A stretch of DNA of 64,000 nt from Photobacterium sp. TLY01 (GCF_021432065.1 NZ_CP090364.1:620001-684000), one strand, 5' to 3'. Numbered from the stretch's first letter, positions 1 through 8,066 are shown. Notes: generated by a model from the letters alone, not told the origin. Translations and numbers: made by a program.

Positions 1-120
1 GGCGATGGTTTCGCCCTGCTTGAGGTTATGGTCGCGAATGAAGCCCTCTATTGATTCCTTGGATGAATTCATTCCTAACTGATTGAATAAACTGTGTAAG
101 TCATGGCTGAATGTTTCCAT
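1..120 (-). CDS. DUF2789 family protein, N-terminal part (cut by window edge)
   Basis: Forty codons are visible on the minus strand; the rest lies beyond the left edge. The peptide begins METFSHDLHSLFNQLG and continues with a short acidic helix and the sequence FIRDHNLKQGE, which fits the start of the small DUF2789 family (about 75 residues, function unknown, common in Vibrio and Pseudomonas). The ATG at 118-120 is preceded by the purine run AGGGGGA at a good distance, which fixes the start. The family assignment comes from memory of the pattern and is fairly secure; no role can be given. Confidence 0.7.
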   Translation of the reverse strand, partial: METFSHDLHSLFNQLGMNSSKESIEGFIRDHNLKQGETIA

Positions 121-189
121 CTTGCTATCCCCCTACTGGTGTTTGCAATAAGTATAGTGGGGAATAGCCGTCAATTCGTCTCTGTAATT

Positions 190-207
190 TGTGAGAGATC
201 GCTTACA
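190..207 (+). promoter_or_regulatory. GacA/UvrY-type (VarA) upstream activating box of csrB copy 1
   Basis: TGTGAGAGATCGCTTACA is an imperfect 18-bp palindrome matching the TGTAAG-N6-CTTACA box that response regulators of the GacA/UvrY/VarA family bind upstream of csrB genes. Its centre lies 179.5 bp before the proposed RNA start at 378. The reverse complement of the same 18-mer stands in the same place before the second copy. Confidence 0.8.
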
Positions 208-273
208 AGCCTGTAAGACATACTGAAATCTTGCTATGGCGGTTAGCCTAAATGAAAGTTAATTTGCATTTAT

Positions 274-286
274 TATCAATCACTTA
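274..286 (+). promoter_or_regulatory. Candidate IHF site between activator box and csrB promoter
   Basis: TATCAATCACTTA is a full match to the IHF consensus WATCAANNNNTTR. It is centred 98 bp before the proposed start of the RNA, between the activator box and the promoter, which is where IHF bends DNA at E. coli csrB. Binding is inferred. Confidence 0.55.
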
Positions 287-342
287 GTTCTGGTTTGTGC
301 ATGGGGTGTAATCCGGGGTGCTAACGGGTGTTTCCAGTGTGC

Positions 343-370
343 TTGTTCGAGCCGGGATATAGCGTAATCT
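343..370 (+). promoter_or_regulatory. Promoter of csrB copy 1
   Basis: A -35-like TTGTTC (343-348) and a -10-like TAATCT (365-370) are separated by 16 bp. The expected RNA start is the G of GTCGG at 378, seven bases after the -10. The second copy has the matching CGTAGTCTTA at the same place. Confidence 0.55.
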
Positions 371-377
371 TAACCCT

Positions 378-752
378 GTCGGAAGGAGCTGACACGGAAC
401 AGGAACATGAGCCACGGAGTTGGCAGTCTCAGGAAGAGACACGGTCTTCAGGATGAGGGCTGACATGGAGAGTTCGGAAACTGCAGGATGCAGTCAGTGC
501 AAGCAGGATGTTTGCCGTCAGGATGACACAAGGATGATGCTTCAGGAAGAAGCCAGGGACACCGCCAGGATGGCTGTTGAGAGTTAACCCGGGATGGGGA
601 ACGGGTCAGGAGACCAGGACACTTCAGGATGAAGTTCAACAAGGGAAGCGCTGAAGGATACAGCATACAAAGGAATGATGCAGGGAGCACCGTTGTAGTA
701 GGAAGCTACAGGTAAGACCTAAGGGCGCAACGCAAGTTGCGCCCATTCTTTT
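378..752 (+). ncRNA. csrB: CsrB-family regulatory RNA, copy 1
   Basis: CsrB RNAs bind many copies of the translational regulator CsrA and so relieve its targets. This 375-nt stretch has no credible coding frame but carries 26 GGA triplets that I counted between 378 and 720, many as CAGGATG, CAGGAAG or AGGGA in short hairpin-loop contexts, as in E. coli CsrB. It begins GTCGGAAGGAG, close to the GTCGACAGGGAG start of the E. coli RNA, and ends in a 9-bp GC-rich stem with a GCAA loop and a T-rich tail. Length fits the family (about 370 nt). An activator box, an IHF-like site and a promoter precede it. The 5' end is inferred from the promoter and from alignment with copy 2. Confidence 0.88.
723..752 (+). 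terminator. Intrinsic terminator of csrB copy 1
   Basis: Arms GGGCGCAAC (723-731) and GTTGCGCCC (736-744) pair perfectly around a GCAA tetraloop and are followed by ATTCTTTT. Confidence 0.9.
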
Positions 753-887
753 ATAACTGGCATGTCGCATAGCACTCGCTCCAACAGCCCGCCCACTTCT
801 GCTTTCTTGTCTCATACCCTGTATTGGCGGTACTGAACTGCGACGGCTTTTTACGCCTTATACCATTTCATATTTTGCCTGCAATCT

Positions 888-905
888 TGTAAGCGATCTC
901 TCACA
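888..905 (+). promoter_or_regulatory. GacA/UvrY-type (VarA) upstream activating box of csrB copy 2
   Basis: TGTAAGCGATCTCTCACA is the exact reverse complement of the box before copy 1 and again lies 179.5 bp (centre) before the proposed RNA start at 1076. The rest of the 753-1075 gap holds an AT-rich tract with an IHF-like site and the promoter; no gene is visible in it. Confidence 0.8.
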
Positions 906-971
906 AAATCGTGAGAAATATGCGTTTCCTGTTATCTATCCCAACGCACAAATATAGAAATTTAACTTTAA

Positions 972-984
972 ATTCAATGTCTTA
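972..984 (+). promoter_or_regulatory. Candidate IHF site of csrB copy 2 (one mismatch)
   Basis: ATTCAATGTCTTA matches WATCAANNNNTTR with one mismatch at the second base. It is centred 98 bp before the proposed start of copy 2, the same offset as the perfect site in copy 1. Confidence 0.4.
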
Positions 985-1039
985 TGTTTTTGTTTGTTCG
1001 TGAGCCGATCTTTGGGCAATGAGCAAGTTAAAGACAGTA

Positions 1040-1068
1040 CTGTGCCCGGCGCGTAATTATCGTAGTCT
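1040..1068 (+). promoter_or_regulatory. Promoter of csrB copy 2
   Basis: The -10-like TAGTCT (1063-1068) sits in CGTAGTCTTA, which aligns with CGTAATCTTA of copy 1. The -35 region (CTGTGC, near 1040-1045) is poor, which fits a promoter that needs the upstream activator. Confidence 0.45.
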
Positions 1069-1075
1069 TAGAGGT

Positions 1076-1461
1076 GTCGAAGGAATTGACACACGGAACA
1101 GGAAAACGGCCAGGGAGCAGGGTCGGTTACGGATGATAGTGAAGGCGAGGACAGCTTTCACGCTAGGGATGGTTCAGGACATGGCGGGATGCCGGCTGCA
1201 GTATTCAGGATGATACTGCTCAGGACGAGACAGGGATACTTTCAGAACGAAAGCAGGGACACCGCCAGGAAGGTCGAAGAGAGTTATTTCAGGATGAAGT
1301 AACGGATCAGGAGATCAATGGACACGTTCAGGATGAGCGTTTAAAGGAAAATCGCCGACGGATTCCGGCGCATCAAAGGAATGAGGCAGGGAGCCTATGT
1401 GTAGCCGGATTGCTGCAAGTAAGACCTAAGGGCGCAACGAAAGTTGCGCCCGTTTTATTTT
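1076..1461 (+). ncRNA. csrB: CsrB-family regulatory RNA, copy 2
   Basis: This is a second CsrA-sequestering RNA of about 385 nt. It begins GTCGAAGGAATTGACAC, nearly the same as copy 1, and carries 24 GGA triplets that I counted between 1076 and 1429, again often as CAGGATG, CAGGAC or AGGGA. The final portion (CAGGGAG, then AAGTAAGACCTAA and the terminator) is close to copy 1, while the middle has diverged strongly. A GAAA-loop terminator ends it. Vibrionaceae usually have two to four such RNAs; here two stand in tandem. Short open frames across it are chance. Confidence 0.88.
1430..1461 (+). terminator. Intrinsic terminator of csrB copy 2
   Basis: Arms GGGCGCAAC (1430-1438) and GTTGCGCCC (1443-1451) enclose a GAAA tetraloop; GTTTTATTTT follows. 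The arms are identical to those of copy 1 and only the loop differs. Confidence 0.9.
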
Positions 1462-1492
1462 GTGGTGTGGCAAAACCGGCGCGGAAAACCGT

Positions 1493-1795
1493 TCAGCCCG
1501 GCATATGGTGTGGCGGCACATAAAATTGTACCGGGCGCAGTCCCTTGAAGGTGGCCGATCCCTGATACGCATCAGCGCCGTCAGCTGAAAACTCAAATAA
1601 GTACAGGGTTTGCCAGCACCAGTTACCTGCATCATCTTTCAGGCGGTGCGATCCTCTGGCCACACTGAGCACCTGCAACCCTAGCTGCTGGCAGCGTTGA
1701 GTAATAAATTGCTGGGCCAGCTCGCTCTGCCGCCTTTGCTGCCAGAACAGGTAGCCCAGTATGGCCAGTGCCAGTATGCCAAGTAAATTATCCAT
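1493..1795 (-). CDS. DUF3301 domain protein
   Basis: A 100-residue protein with one N-terminal membrane helix (about residues 4-18, LLGILALAILGYLFW) followed by a basic, glutamine-rich segment and a small soluble domain with the pattern RCQQLGLQVL, LYLFEFS and GxxPVQFYVPPH. This is the layout of DUF3301, a family of unknown function found in Vibrio and relatives. It lies 35 bp downstream of the DUF3549 gene on the same strand, so the two are probably co-transcribed. It converges on the csrB terminator, which ends about 30 bp away. Assignment is by recalled family pattern. Confidence 0.75.
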   Translation of the reverse strand: MDNLLGILALAILGYLFWQQRRQSELAQQFITQRCQQLGLQVLSVARGSHRLKDDAGNWCWQTLYLFEFSADGADAYQGSATFKGLRPVQFYVPPHHMPG

Positions 1796-1830
1796 CCGTG
1801 GGATGTCCTTTTTAGTTCCGTTTCATTGTT

Positions 1831-2877
1831 TTATTGGCCGCGAGTGGCTTGTTGCAGCCGGGTAATGGCCTCAGTCAGCTCGGCATTGGCAGTGCTGTGC
1901 AGCACCTGCAACATAGTACCGCGCAGTGCTGGCAGCATGACGAGATCGGCAAACAGCTGATTGAATAAATTCTGATCCTGAGTCTGGGCCAGGCGCAGCA
2001 AAAACTGGCTGGCTGAATCTATGTCAGCTAACCCCTTCCAGCATCGGCCGGCAATGGCAACCAGCATTTCAGGATGGCAAAGTTCAGGCTTTGCCAGTAT
2101 GCCCTGAAGCTCCCGGTTCAGCATAGCCGTCTCGGCACCTGACATGGCACGCAGCAACGCAGACAACAGGAAAATGTCGGTTTCTTGTGCAGCGAGCTCG
2201 TGTTGAATACGTTCAGCCAGACGCTCAGACAGCGCCACAGGCAACTCACAGTGTTCCAGACAGCCCAGCAACGCGTACAGCGGCGTCATAGGGAGATTCT
2301 GCAGCGCCTTGCGCAGGGCGGTCGCGTTATTTTCCTGCTTCATACGGGCGCAGATATCTGCCAGTCCCTGTAAGCCGACGCCCTGCCATTGTGCCCAATC
2401 CAGTTTACCGCTGAGATAGACCTGAGCATGTTCGTAATACTGGCTGGCTGGCAACGCCAGTTGCTGACGCAAATGGGCGTGGAAGATCGCCATTTTGTCG
2501 TCTTTTGGCTTGAAGGTGTACGGGTTGGCCGCCAGCTTTTCCTGCTCTTCTTCTGTCGGCACTGCATTGAGAGTGGCGCCCATGGCTTCGATGACATACT
2601 TAATGAAATCACCGACTGCAGCCTGTTTGAGTAAGCCCCGCTCATCCAGCGGCAGCCTGAGGAACCAGATCCACGGAGGATTGCCCGGCTGCCAGAATGA
2701 AATCGACAGGTGAGCATGCTGCTGTAACGGCCATGGATAAGGCTGGCGGTTATCTTCAACTGCTTTGAAGGTGTCTCGCTCGATTTCACAGACCCGGCGG
2801 CCCAGATCGAAAATCTTATACTGGCATCCGGCATTGTCCAACAGTTGGGTCAGGGTGTGAAATTTATCCTTGGGCAT
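1831..2877 (-). CDS. DUF3549 family protein
   Basis: A 348-residue soluble protein with no signal peptide or membrane segment. The N-terminal part (FHTLTQLLDNAGCQYKIFDL, then WIWFLRLPLDERGLL) matches DUF3549, a family of unknown function in Vibrio and Shewanella; the C-terminal two thirds is rich in leucine helices and may form a helical-repeat fold. The gene runs toward DUF3301 and is divergent from yqcC. The ATG at 2877 is preceded by AGGAGCCC in the transcript direction. No role can be given. Confidence 0.75.
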   Translation of the reverse strand: MPKDKFHTLTQLLDNAGCQYKIFDLGRRVCEIERDTFKAVEDNRQPYPWPLQQHAHLSISFWQPGNPPWIWFLRLPLDERGLLKQAAVGDFIKYVIEAMGATLNAVPTEEEQEKLAANPYTFKPKDDKMAIFHAHLRQQLALPASQYYEHAQVYLSGKLDWAQWQGVGLQGLADICARMKQENNATALRKALQNLPMTPLYALLGCLEHCELPVALSERLAERIQHELAAQETDIFLLSALLRAMSGAETAMLNRELQGILAKPELCHPEMLVAIAGRCWKGLADIDSASQFLLRLAQTQDQNLFNQLFADLVMLPALRGTMLQVLHSTANAELTEAITRLQQATRGQ

Positions 2878-3019
2878 GCTACTGGGCTCCTAGAGTTTGA
2901 CGGCTTATGGTGGCGCATTATAGGGAGTTGAGCGTGAAGATGGTATCCTTGCGCGCCAGTTGTCCGGCTGAGCTCACCCTCAGCTATCAAGTGAGTTATG
3001 TTGATCCAGGAGTACAGCA

Positions 3020-3346
3020 TTGGATTGTTACGAAAAAACCACCCGTTTACTGGTACGGTTAGAACAGCAGTTACGCGCGCAAGGACTGTGGCAGCAAAGC
3101 CCGCCCAGTGAGGAAGCGCTGGCCAGCACTGAGCCATTTGCCATTGATACGCTGACATGTGCCGAATGGCTGCAATGGATTTTTCTGCCCCGTATGTATC
3201 ATTTGGTCGAGGAAAGGCTGATGTTGCCGACTCAGTTCAATATTTACCCTTACGCGGAAGAGTCCGCCAAACTGGAACCTGAACTGGCCGGTGTGTTGCC
3301 GCTGATTGCTGAACTGGATCACTGGCTGGGCGGCGCGAACCAATGA
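3020..3346 (+). CDS. yqcC: YqcC family protein (DUF446)
   Basis: A 108-residue protein of the YqcC family, a four-helix-bundle fold of unknown function. Recognisable parts are LLVRLEQQLRAQGLW near the start, the central CAEWLQWIFLPRMYHLVE and the end LIAELDHWL. The start is a TTG at 3020 with AGGAG (3008-3012) seven bases upstream; no ATG fits as well. The stop overlaps the truC start by four bases (ATGA), so the two are translationally coupled. E. coli also keeps yqcC beside truC and yqcA. Confidence 0.88.
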   Translation: MDCYEKTTRLLVRLEQQLRAQGLWQQSPPSEEALASTEPFAIDTLTCAEWLQWIFLPRMYHLVEERLMLPTQFNIYPYAEESAKLEPELAGVLPLIAELDHWLGGANQ

Positions 3347-4095
3347 CAGAGCCAAATACTGAACTTGAGATCCTGTACCAGGATGAATATCTGGTAGCCG
3401 TCAACAAACCGGCCGGCATGCTGGTGCACCGTTCCTGGCTTGATCGTCACGAAACCCGTTTTGTGATGCAGACCCTGCGTGATCAGCTCGGTGGACAGCA
3501 TGTGTTTCCGTTACACCGGCTCGACAAACCGACCTCTGGCGTACTGTTATTTGCACTCTCAAGCGAGATGGCCGCTGAGATGATGCCAAAATTTGCGGGC
3601 CGGGAGGTGAATAAAACCTATCATGCTGTGGTACGGGGCTGGGTGAAAGAAGCTGCAGTCCTGGATTATCCGCTCAAAGAAGAGCTGGATAAGATGAGCG
3701 ACAAGCGGGCCTTGCAGGACAAAGCGCCGCAGGAAGCTGTCACCGCGTATCGTCCGCTCGCCAGAGTGGAAACCCAGATCCCTGTCGGCCGTTATGCGAC
3801 CAGCCGCTATACCCTGATTGAAATGAAACCGGAAACCGGCCGTAAACACCAGCTGCGCCGGCACATGCATCATCTGAGTCATCATATCATTGGTGATGTG
3901 AACCATGGTGATGGCCGGCACAATCGCATGTTCAGGGAAAATTATGACTGTCACCGACTGATGCTGCATGCTTCTGCGCTGCAATTTATTCATCCGGTTA
4001 CCGGTCTGCCGATAGAGATTCGTGCATCCGTGGATCAAAGCTGGCAGAGTGTGATGCAGGCCTTCCAATGGCCGCTGTCTTATCTGGACGAATAA
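3343..4095 (+). CDS. truC: tRNA pseudouridine(65) synthase TruC
   Basis: TruC converts uridine 65 of certain tRNAs to pseudouridine. The 250-residue protein is of the RluA type: the catalytic motif HRLDKPTSGVLLF is at residues 58-70 with the active aspartate at 61, followed by KTYHAVVRG and the basic RKHQLRRHMHH segment typical of TruC. No S4 domain is present, as expected. It is coupled to yqcC by a four-base overlap, and the flavodoxin gene yqcA follows after about 120 bp. Confidence 0.95.
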   Translation: MTEPNTELEILYQDEYLVAVNKPAGMLVHRSWLDRHETRFVMQTLRDQLGGQHVFPLHRLDKPTSGVLLFALSSEMAAEMMPKFAGREVNKTYHAVVRGWVKEAAVLDYPLKEELDKMSDKRALQDKAPQEAVTAYRPLARVETQIPVGRYATSRYTLIEMKPETGRKHQLRRHMHHLSHHIIGDVNHGDGRHNRMFRENYDCHRLMLHASALQFIHPVTGLPIEIRASVDQSWQSVMQAFQWPLSYLDE

Positions 4096-4215
4096 AATCA
4101 TCGTTTTTGATTGCAGGATCGCGCATTTGTGTTTCGGCATTTGCATCTGACAGGTACAGCGTTCAGAGTAATCTCAGGTTTTTGAAATTTATACAGGGAG
4201 TGAGGTGTGACTGTG

Positions 4216-4671
4216 ATGGCAACGATTGGTGTATTTGTGGGCTCCGTGTTTGGCGGGGCTGAGGAAGTTGCTGAAGAAATCGTCAGCGAGCTGAAAACCC
4301 ATGGCCACGATGCGGAACTGTTCACAGATCCCAGTCTGGATGATTTTCTTGCTTACCGGGATCAGGTCGCGCTGGTGGTTACTTCCACCACAGGGCAGGG
4401 GGAGATCCCCGAAAACCTGTTACCGCTGTATACGGCGCTGAATGATCAGTTCCCGCTGATGCCGTCGCTCAACTATGGCGTGATAGCGATGGGGGATTCC
4501 AGTTACGGTGAGGACAGATACTGTGGCGGTGGCCGGCAGTTTGACGCATTACTTCAGGAGCTGCAGGCTAAGCCCGTGACTTCGCGTCTGGATATTGATG
4601 CCTGCGTCAATTTTGATCCGGCGGAAGCGGCGCTGCCCTGGCTGCAGGATTTTATGAAAAAAGTGCAGTAA
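4216..4671 (+). CDS. yqcA: Flavodoxin YqcA (MioC-like)
   Basis: A short-chain flavodoxin expected to bind FMN and carry electrons. The protein begins MATIGVFVGSVFGGAEEVAEE, where the phosphate-binding loop normally contains T/S-rich residues, and continues with VVTSTTGQGEIP and the isoalloxazine loop GDSSYGEDRYCGGGRQFD. I chose ATG 4216 because it aligns with E. coli YqcA; a GTG at 4207, three codons upstream and nearer to AGGGAG, is a real alternative. A strong hairpin terminator follows. Confidence 0.9.
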   Translation: MATIGVFVGSVFGGAEEVAEEIVSELKTHGHDAELFTDPSLDDFLAYRDQVALVVTSTTGQGEIPENLLPLYTALNDQFPLMPSLNYGVIAMGDSSYGEDRYCGGGRQFDALLQELQAKPVTSRLDIDACVNFDPAEAALPWLQDFMKKVQ

Positions 4672-4700
4672 TTCAAGTCGCTCACACAGCAGTATTCAAA

Positions 4701-4728
4701 CAGGGCACCACAGCAGGTGCCCTGTTTC
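4701..4728 (+). terminator. Terminator after yqcA, possibly bidirectional
   Basis: CAGGGCACC (4701-4709) and GGTGCCCTG (4716-4724) pair perfectly, followed by TTTCT. On the other strand the same stem lies just beyond yaeH and is followed by TTTG. Confidence 0.75.
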
Positions 4729-4742
4729 TGACTTACGACTTA

Positions 4743-5123
4743 TCACTTCAGTTTGGCCAGATCGGATTCGATCTCGGCAATTTTATGGCTGACCACCTGT
4801 TCCAGATGGCGTAAATCGTCCAGAATCTTTTTCTTGATGTCGACATCGGTGTGGCGTTTTTTGGTGATTTTATCTAGCTCGTCGGTCACAAAAGTCAGCT
4901 TGCGGTTGATCTCCGAGACTTCCTTGGCTTCACGGTTGCCGCTGTTTACGATGACAGACTTAGACTGGCGTTGAAATTTGAACTTCATGCTTTTGGCAAA
5001 AAGCTCTCCTTTTGCTTTGGCGAAGTAGATTTTCAGAATGTCATTCGCAGCTTCCTGGCGCAGACTATAACTTTCAATGCGTTCAGGGTGTTCGATGCCC
5101 AGGCTGGTAAGGTTGGGGTACAT
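4743..5123 (-). CDS. yaeH: UPF0325 / DUF3461 protein YaeH
   Basis: A 126-residue protein nearly collinear with E. coli YaeH (MYxNLxSLGI start, [34 protein letters not shown]). It is soluble and strongly helical in its second half, with charged heptad-like spacing. Function is unknown, although it is kept next to glnD in enteric and vibrio genomes. Here it is 200 bp beyond the 3' end of glnD on the same strand with its own upstream gap, so it is probably transcribed separately. Confidence 0.93.
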   Translation of the reverse strand: MYPNLTSLGIEHPERIESYSLRQEAANDILKIYFAKAKGELFAKSMKFKFQRQSKSVIVNSGNREAKEVSEINRKLTFVTDELDKITKKRHTDVDIKKKILDDLRHLEQVVSHKIAEIESDLAKLK

Positions 5124-5290
5124 GGCGGCCTCGTGTTGTTTCAGTCAATAAACCGTCTGCGCTCAGTACAACAAATGCGAACCCAAGTGGCATTTCACTG
5201 GCGTTGATAGAGGCAGTTTGTTGCTACTCTAGCAATTTATGCGGGTTAAATCTTGCATGCGGCGCAGAATCTGCGTCAAGGATTCGCAAC

Positions 5291-5316
5291 AGCCCGTCAT
5301 GTTTCGATGACGGGCT
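5291..5316 (-). terminator. Hairpin beyond glnD, likely terminator
   Basis: AGCCCGTCAT (5291-5300) and ATGACGGGCT (5307-5316) form a perfect 10-bp stem just after the glnD stop on the minus strand. The T-rich tail is weak (GTTGCG), so termination is likely but not certain. Confidence 0.55.
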
Positions 5317-5327
5317 GACTGCTTTGG

Positions 5328-7958
5328 CTATGTCGCGTCGTCAATACGTTCAATCAATGCCGCCTTGAGCGCCGACTCCTGCTCTGTGGTCAGTTGCTGA
5401 CCTTCCTCATTGACCAGAATAAAAAAGTCTTCTGCTCGTTCCCCTATGGTGGTGATCTTGGCGGCCTGCAGACTGACATTCAAGTCTGCAAACACTGAGC
5501 CTATCCGGGCAAGCAGTCCCGGCATGTCCAGCGCCACCAGCTCCATCATGGTCTTTTTGCCGGTTTTGGTTGGCAGAAAATCGACCTGGGTTTTGACGTT
5601 GAAATGGCGCAGTTTGCGCGGCGGACGCTTATTGCGCCGCACCGACACCATAGTGTCCAGGGCATGGATAAGATCGTCCCGAACTGTGGCGCGGCGGTTG
5701 TCCGTCAGAGGATCGCCGTTTGGATCGAGCACCATGAAGGTATCTAAGGTGTAGCCATCTTTACTGGTCATGATTTGTGCATCATGAACGCTGAGGTTTT
5801 TCTTATCCAGCTCGGCCACGACAATGGCAAACAGCTTGGCTTTGTCCCGGCTGTATACGAACACTTCGGTACCGCCACGGGTCGGCTTTTTACTGATCAG
5901 GATCAGTGGCTCATCCGGATTATCATGTTTCAGCAGCGCTTCGGCATGCCAGGCAATCTGCTGGTGGGTGTGACGCAGAAAATAGTCGGCTTTAAAACGT
6001 TGCCAGAGCACGTCGACTTCACGCTGGCTGAAGCCCTGGCTGCGCAGCAGGGCAGAGGCCATCTGCTGGTTGTGACGAATACGTTCGCGGACATCGGGCG
6101 GGTTTTCAAGGCCGCGGCGCAGCGCTTTCTGGCTGGAGTAATACAGCTCGGCCAGCAAGGTGCGCTTCCAGCTGTTCCACAGCTCCTGATTGGTGGCGCA
6201 GATATCTGCCACAGTCAGGCAAATCAGATAATCCAATCGCTCCTCATCGCGCACTGCCTTGGCAAATTCCGTGATCACATCCGGATCATAGATGTCTCTG
6301 CGCTGAGCGGTGACAGACATCAGCAGGTGATTTTTGACCAGCCAGGTGACCAGATTGGCTTCCGGACGGGACAAACCATGCTCAAGACAGAAACGGTAGG
6401 CGTCGTCTGCTCCGAGCTCGGAATGGTCGCCGCCTCGTCCTTTGGCGATGTCGTGGAAAATTGCCGCCAGTATCAGCAATTCTTTTTTCTGAATACGCGG
6501 ATACACTTCACAGCAGATAGGGTGCAGCTCCCGGTTGGCCGGATCGCTGAATTTGTTCATGTGTTTGAGTAGGCGGACACTGTGCTCATCAACGGTATAA
6601 ACGTGGAACAGATCGAACTGCATTTGCCCGACGATTTGGCTCCACTGTGGCAGATAAGCGGCAAGCACACCGTGGCGGTGCATCAGGCGGAAAGCTTTGT
6701 TCAGGGCATTTGGCTGGCGCACCAGTGCCATGAATTTTTCGCGGGCTTCAGGAATATCGACCAAAAAGCGGTTCAGACGCCGGCGAGCAGTGCGTAACTG
6801 GCGCAGCGTGGGGGCTGAAATGCCTTCTATCTCTGAATTGCCTGCGATATGCAGGAACATGTCGAGAATGGTTTCCGGACGCGCCTGAAACAGAGCGGGT
6901 TTCCTGGCTTCGATCAGGTTGCCGACCAGGCGGAAATCTTCATCCAGATCGACTGTGGTTAAGGTATCGCCGTTTTTCAGGATGGCCTGATCAAACAGCT
7001 GCAGCAGCATTTTATTGAGTTCAGCAACGCGTCTGAGCGTTCGGTAGAACTCTTTCATCATCATTTCGACCGGCTTGTTACCTTCACCGGTATAACCCAG
7101 TTTTTGCGCCACGGAGGCCTGATGTTCGAAGGTCAGCCGGTTATCGTAACGTTTGAGCTCGCTATGCAGGGCAAATCGGATGCGCCACAATGAGGCCTGG
7201 CATTCATATAACTCACGGTATTCAGCATCGGTCAGAAATCCGAATCGGCTCATTTCCAGCAGGTTGGTCGCGCCGAAATGGCGGCGGGCGACCCAGCTCA
7301 GGGTGTGAATGTCCCGCAGACCGCCGGGGCTGGATTTGATATCCGGCTCCAGGTTGTAAGTGGTGTCGTGATAGCGGGCATGACGGATGCGCTGCTCTTC
7401 GACTTTGGCACGGTAGAAGGCTTCACTGGGCCAGAACTTGCCGGAATTGACCTGATCCTGTAATTGCAGAAAGCTGTCTTCGCTGCCACACAGCAGGCGG
7501 GCTTCCTGAAGGTTGGTGGCCACGGTCAGATCTTCCAGCCCGATATTAATACACTCTTCAATGGTACGGACGCTGTGACCCACTTCCAGCCTGAGATCCC
7601 ACAATAGGGTCAGAAATTCACTGATTTGTTTGCCTGTGTGGTTGTCAAGCGGGGTGGCACTGAGCAGCAGGATGTCAACGTCAGACAAAGGATGCAGTTC
7701 GCCGCGACCATATCCGCCAACCGCGACCAGTGAGAGATCGTCGCGCTGATCAAGCCCGAACTGGGGCCAGAGATGGCGAAGCAGTTGGTCAATACAGTCA
7801 GCTCTGGCTTCGACCAGTTCAGTCACCGGGACATGCTGGGAGAAGAGTAGCTGCTGCTGCTCGTTGAACTGATCCAGCTCAGCCTTGAGCACGGCCAGTC
7901 GCTGACCTGTGTCTTCGCCGCTGGTTGGTGTGTGTGGATCGGATTGTGTCTGTGTCAT
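5328..7958 (-). CDS. glnD: PII uridylyltransferase / uridylyl-removing enzyme GlnD
   Basis: GlnD senses glutamine and adds or removes UMP on the PII proteins, controlling nitrogen assimilation. The 876-residue protein has the four expected parts: a nucleotidyltransferase domain with VGGYGRGELHPLSDVDILLL near residues 80-100, a central helical region, an HD hydrolase domain with IFHDIAKGRGGDHS near residue 500, and two C-terminal ACT domains (TLDTFMVLD, and MELVALDMPGLLARIG to the end). I prefer ATG 7958, which has GGACAG five bases upstream, over the in-frame ATG at 7973, which has no ribosome site. Length agrees with family members. Confidence 0.95.
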   Translation of the reverse strand: MTQTQSDPHTPTSGEDTGQRLAVLKAELDQFNEQQQLLFSQHVPVTELVEARADCIDQLLRHLWPQFGLDQRDDLSLVAVGGYGRGELHPLSDVDILLLSATPLDNHTGKQISEFLTLLWDLRLEVGHSVRTIEECINIGLEDLTVATNLQEARLLCGSEDSFLQLQDQVNSGKFWPSEAFYRAKVEEQRIRHARYHDTTYNLEPDIKSSPGGLRDIHTLSWVARRHFGATNLLEMSRFGFLTDAEYRELYECQASLWRIRFALHSELKRYDNRLTFEHQASVAQKLGYTGEGNKPVEMMMKEFYRTLRRVAELNKMLLQLFDQAILKNGDTLTTVDLDEDFRLVGNLIEARKPALFQARPETILDMFLHIAGNSEIEGISAPTLRQLRTARRRLNRFLVDIPEAREKFMALVRQPNALNKAFRLMHRHGVLAAYLPQWSQIVGQMQFDLFHVYTVDEHSVRLLKHMNKFSDPANRELHPICCEVYPRIQKKELLILAAIFHDIAKGRGGDHSELGADDAYRFCLEHGLSRPEANLVTWLVKNHLLMSVTAQRRDIYDPDVITEFAKAVRDEERLDYLICLTVADICATNQELWNSWKRTLLAELYYSSQKALRRGLENPPDVRERIRHNQQMASALLRSQGFSQREVDVLWQRFKADYFLRHTHQQIAWHAEALLKHDNPDEPLILISKKPTRGGTEVFVYSRDKAKLFAIVVAELDKKNLSVHDAQIMTSKDGYTLDTFMVLDPNGDPLTDNRRATVRDDLIHALDTMVSVRRNKRPPRKLRHFNVKTQVDFLPTKTGKKTMMELVALDMPGLLARIGSVFADLNVSLQAAKITTIGERAEDFFILVNEEGQQLTTEQESALKAALIERIDDAT

Positions 7959-8066
7959 TGCTGTCCATGCCATGTTGAGGTGTCAGTGCCGGGCCAAAGT
8001 TTTTCCCCGGGTATGCGTGATTGCCAGGGGAAACGACCATCTTTCTACTCTAGCCTGATTTACAGC

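Noticed and set aside
448..1213. Open frames of 64-80 codons across the two CsrB RNAs
   Set aside because: They lack ribosome sites and family resemblance, and their composition is explained by the GGA-rich structured RNAs.
378..1429. Many short CAGGATG-type repeats that could suggest a CRISPR or tandem repeat array
   Set aside because: Spacing is irregular, units are 3-7 bases, and the context (activator box, promoter, terminator) is that of CsrB.
5775..6572. A 265-codon plus-strand frame
   Set aside because: It is antisense to glnD and has no recognisable domain or ribosome site.
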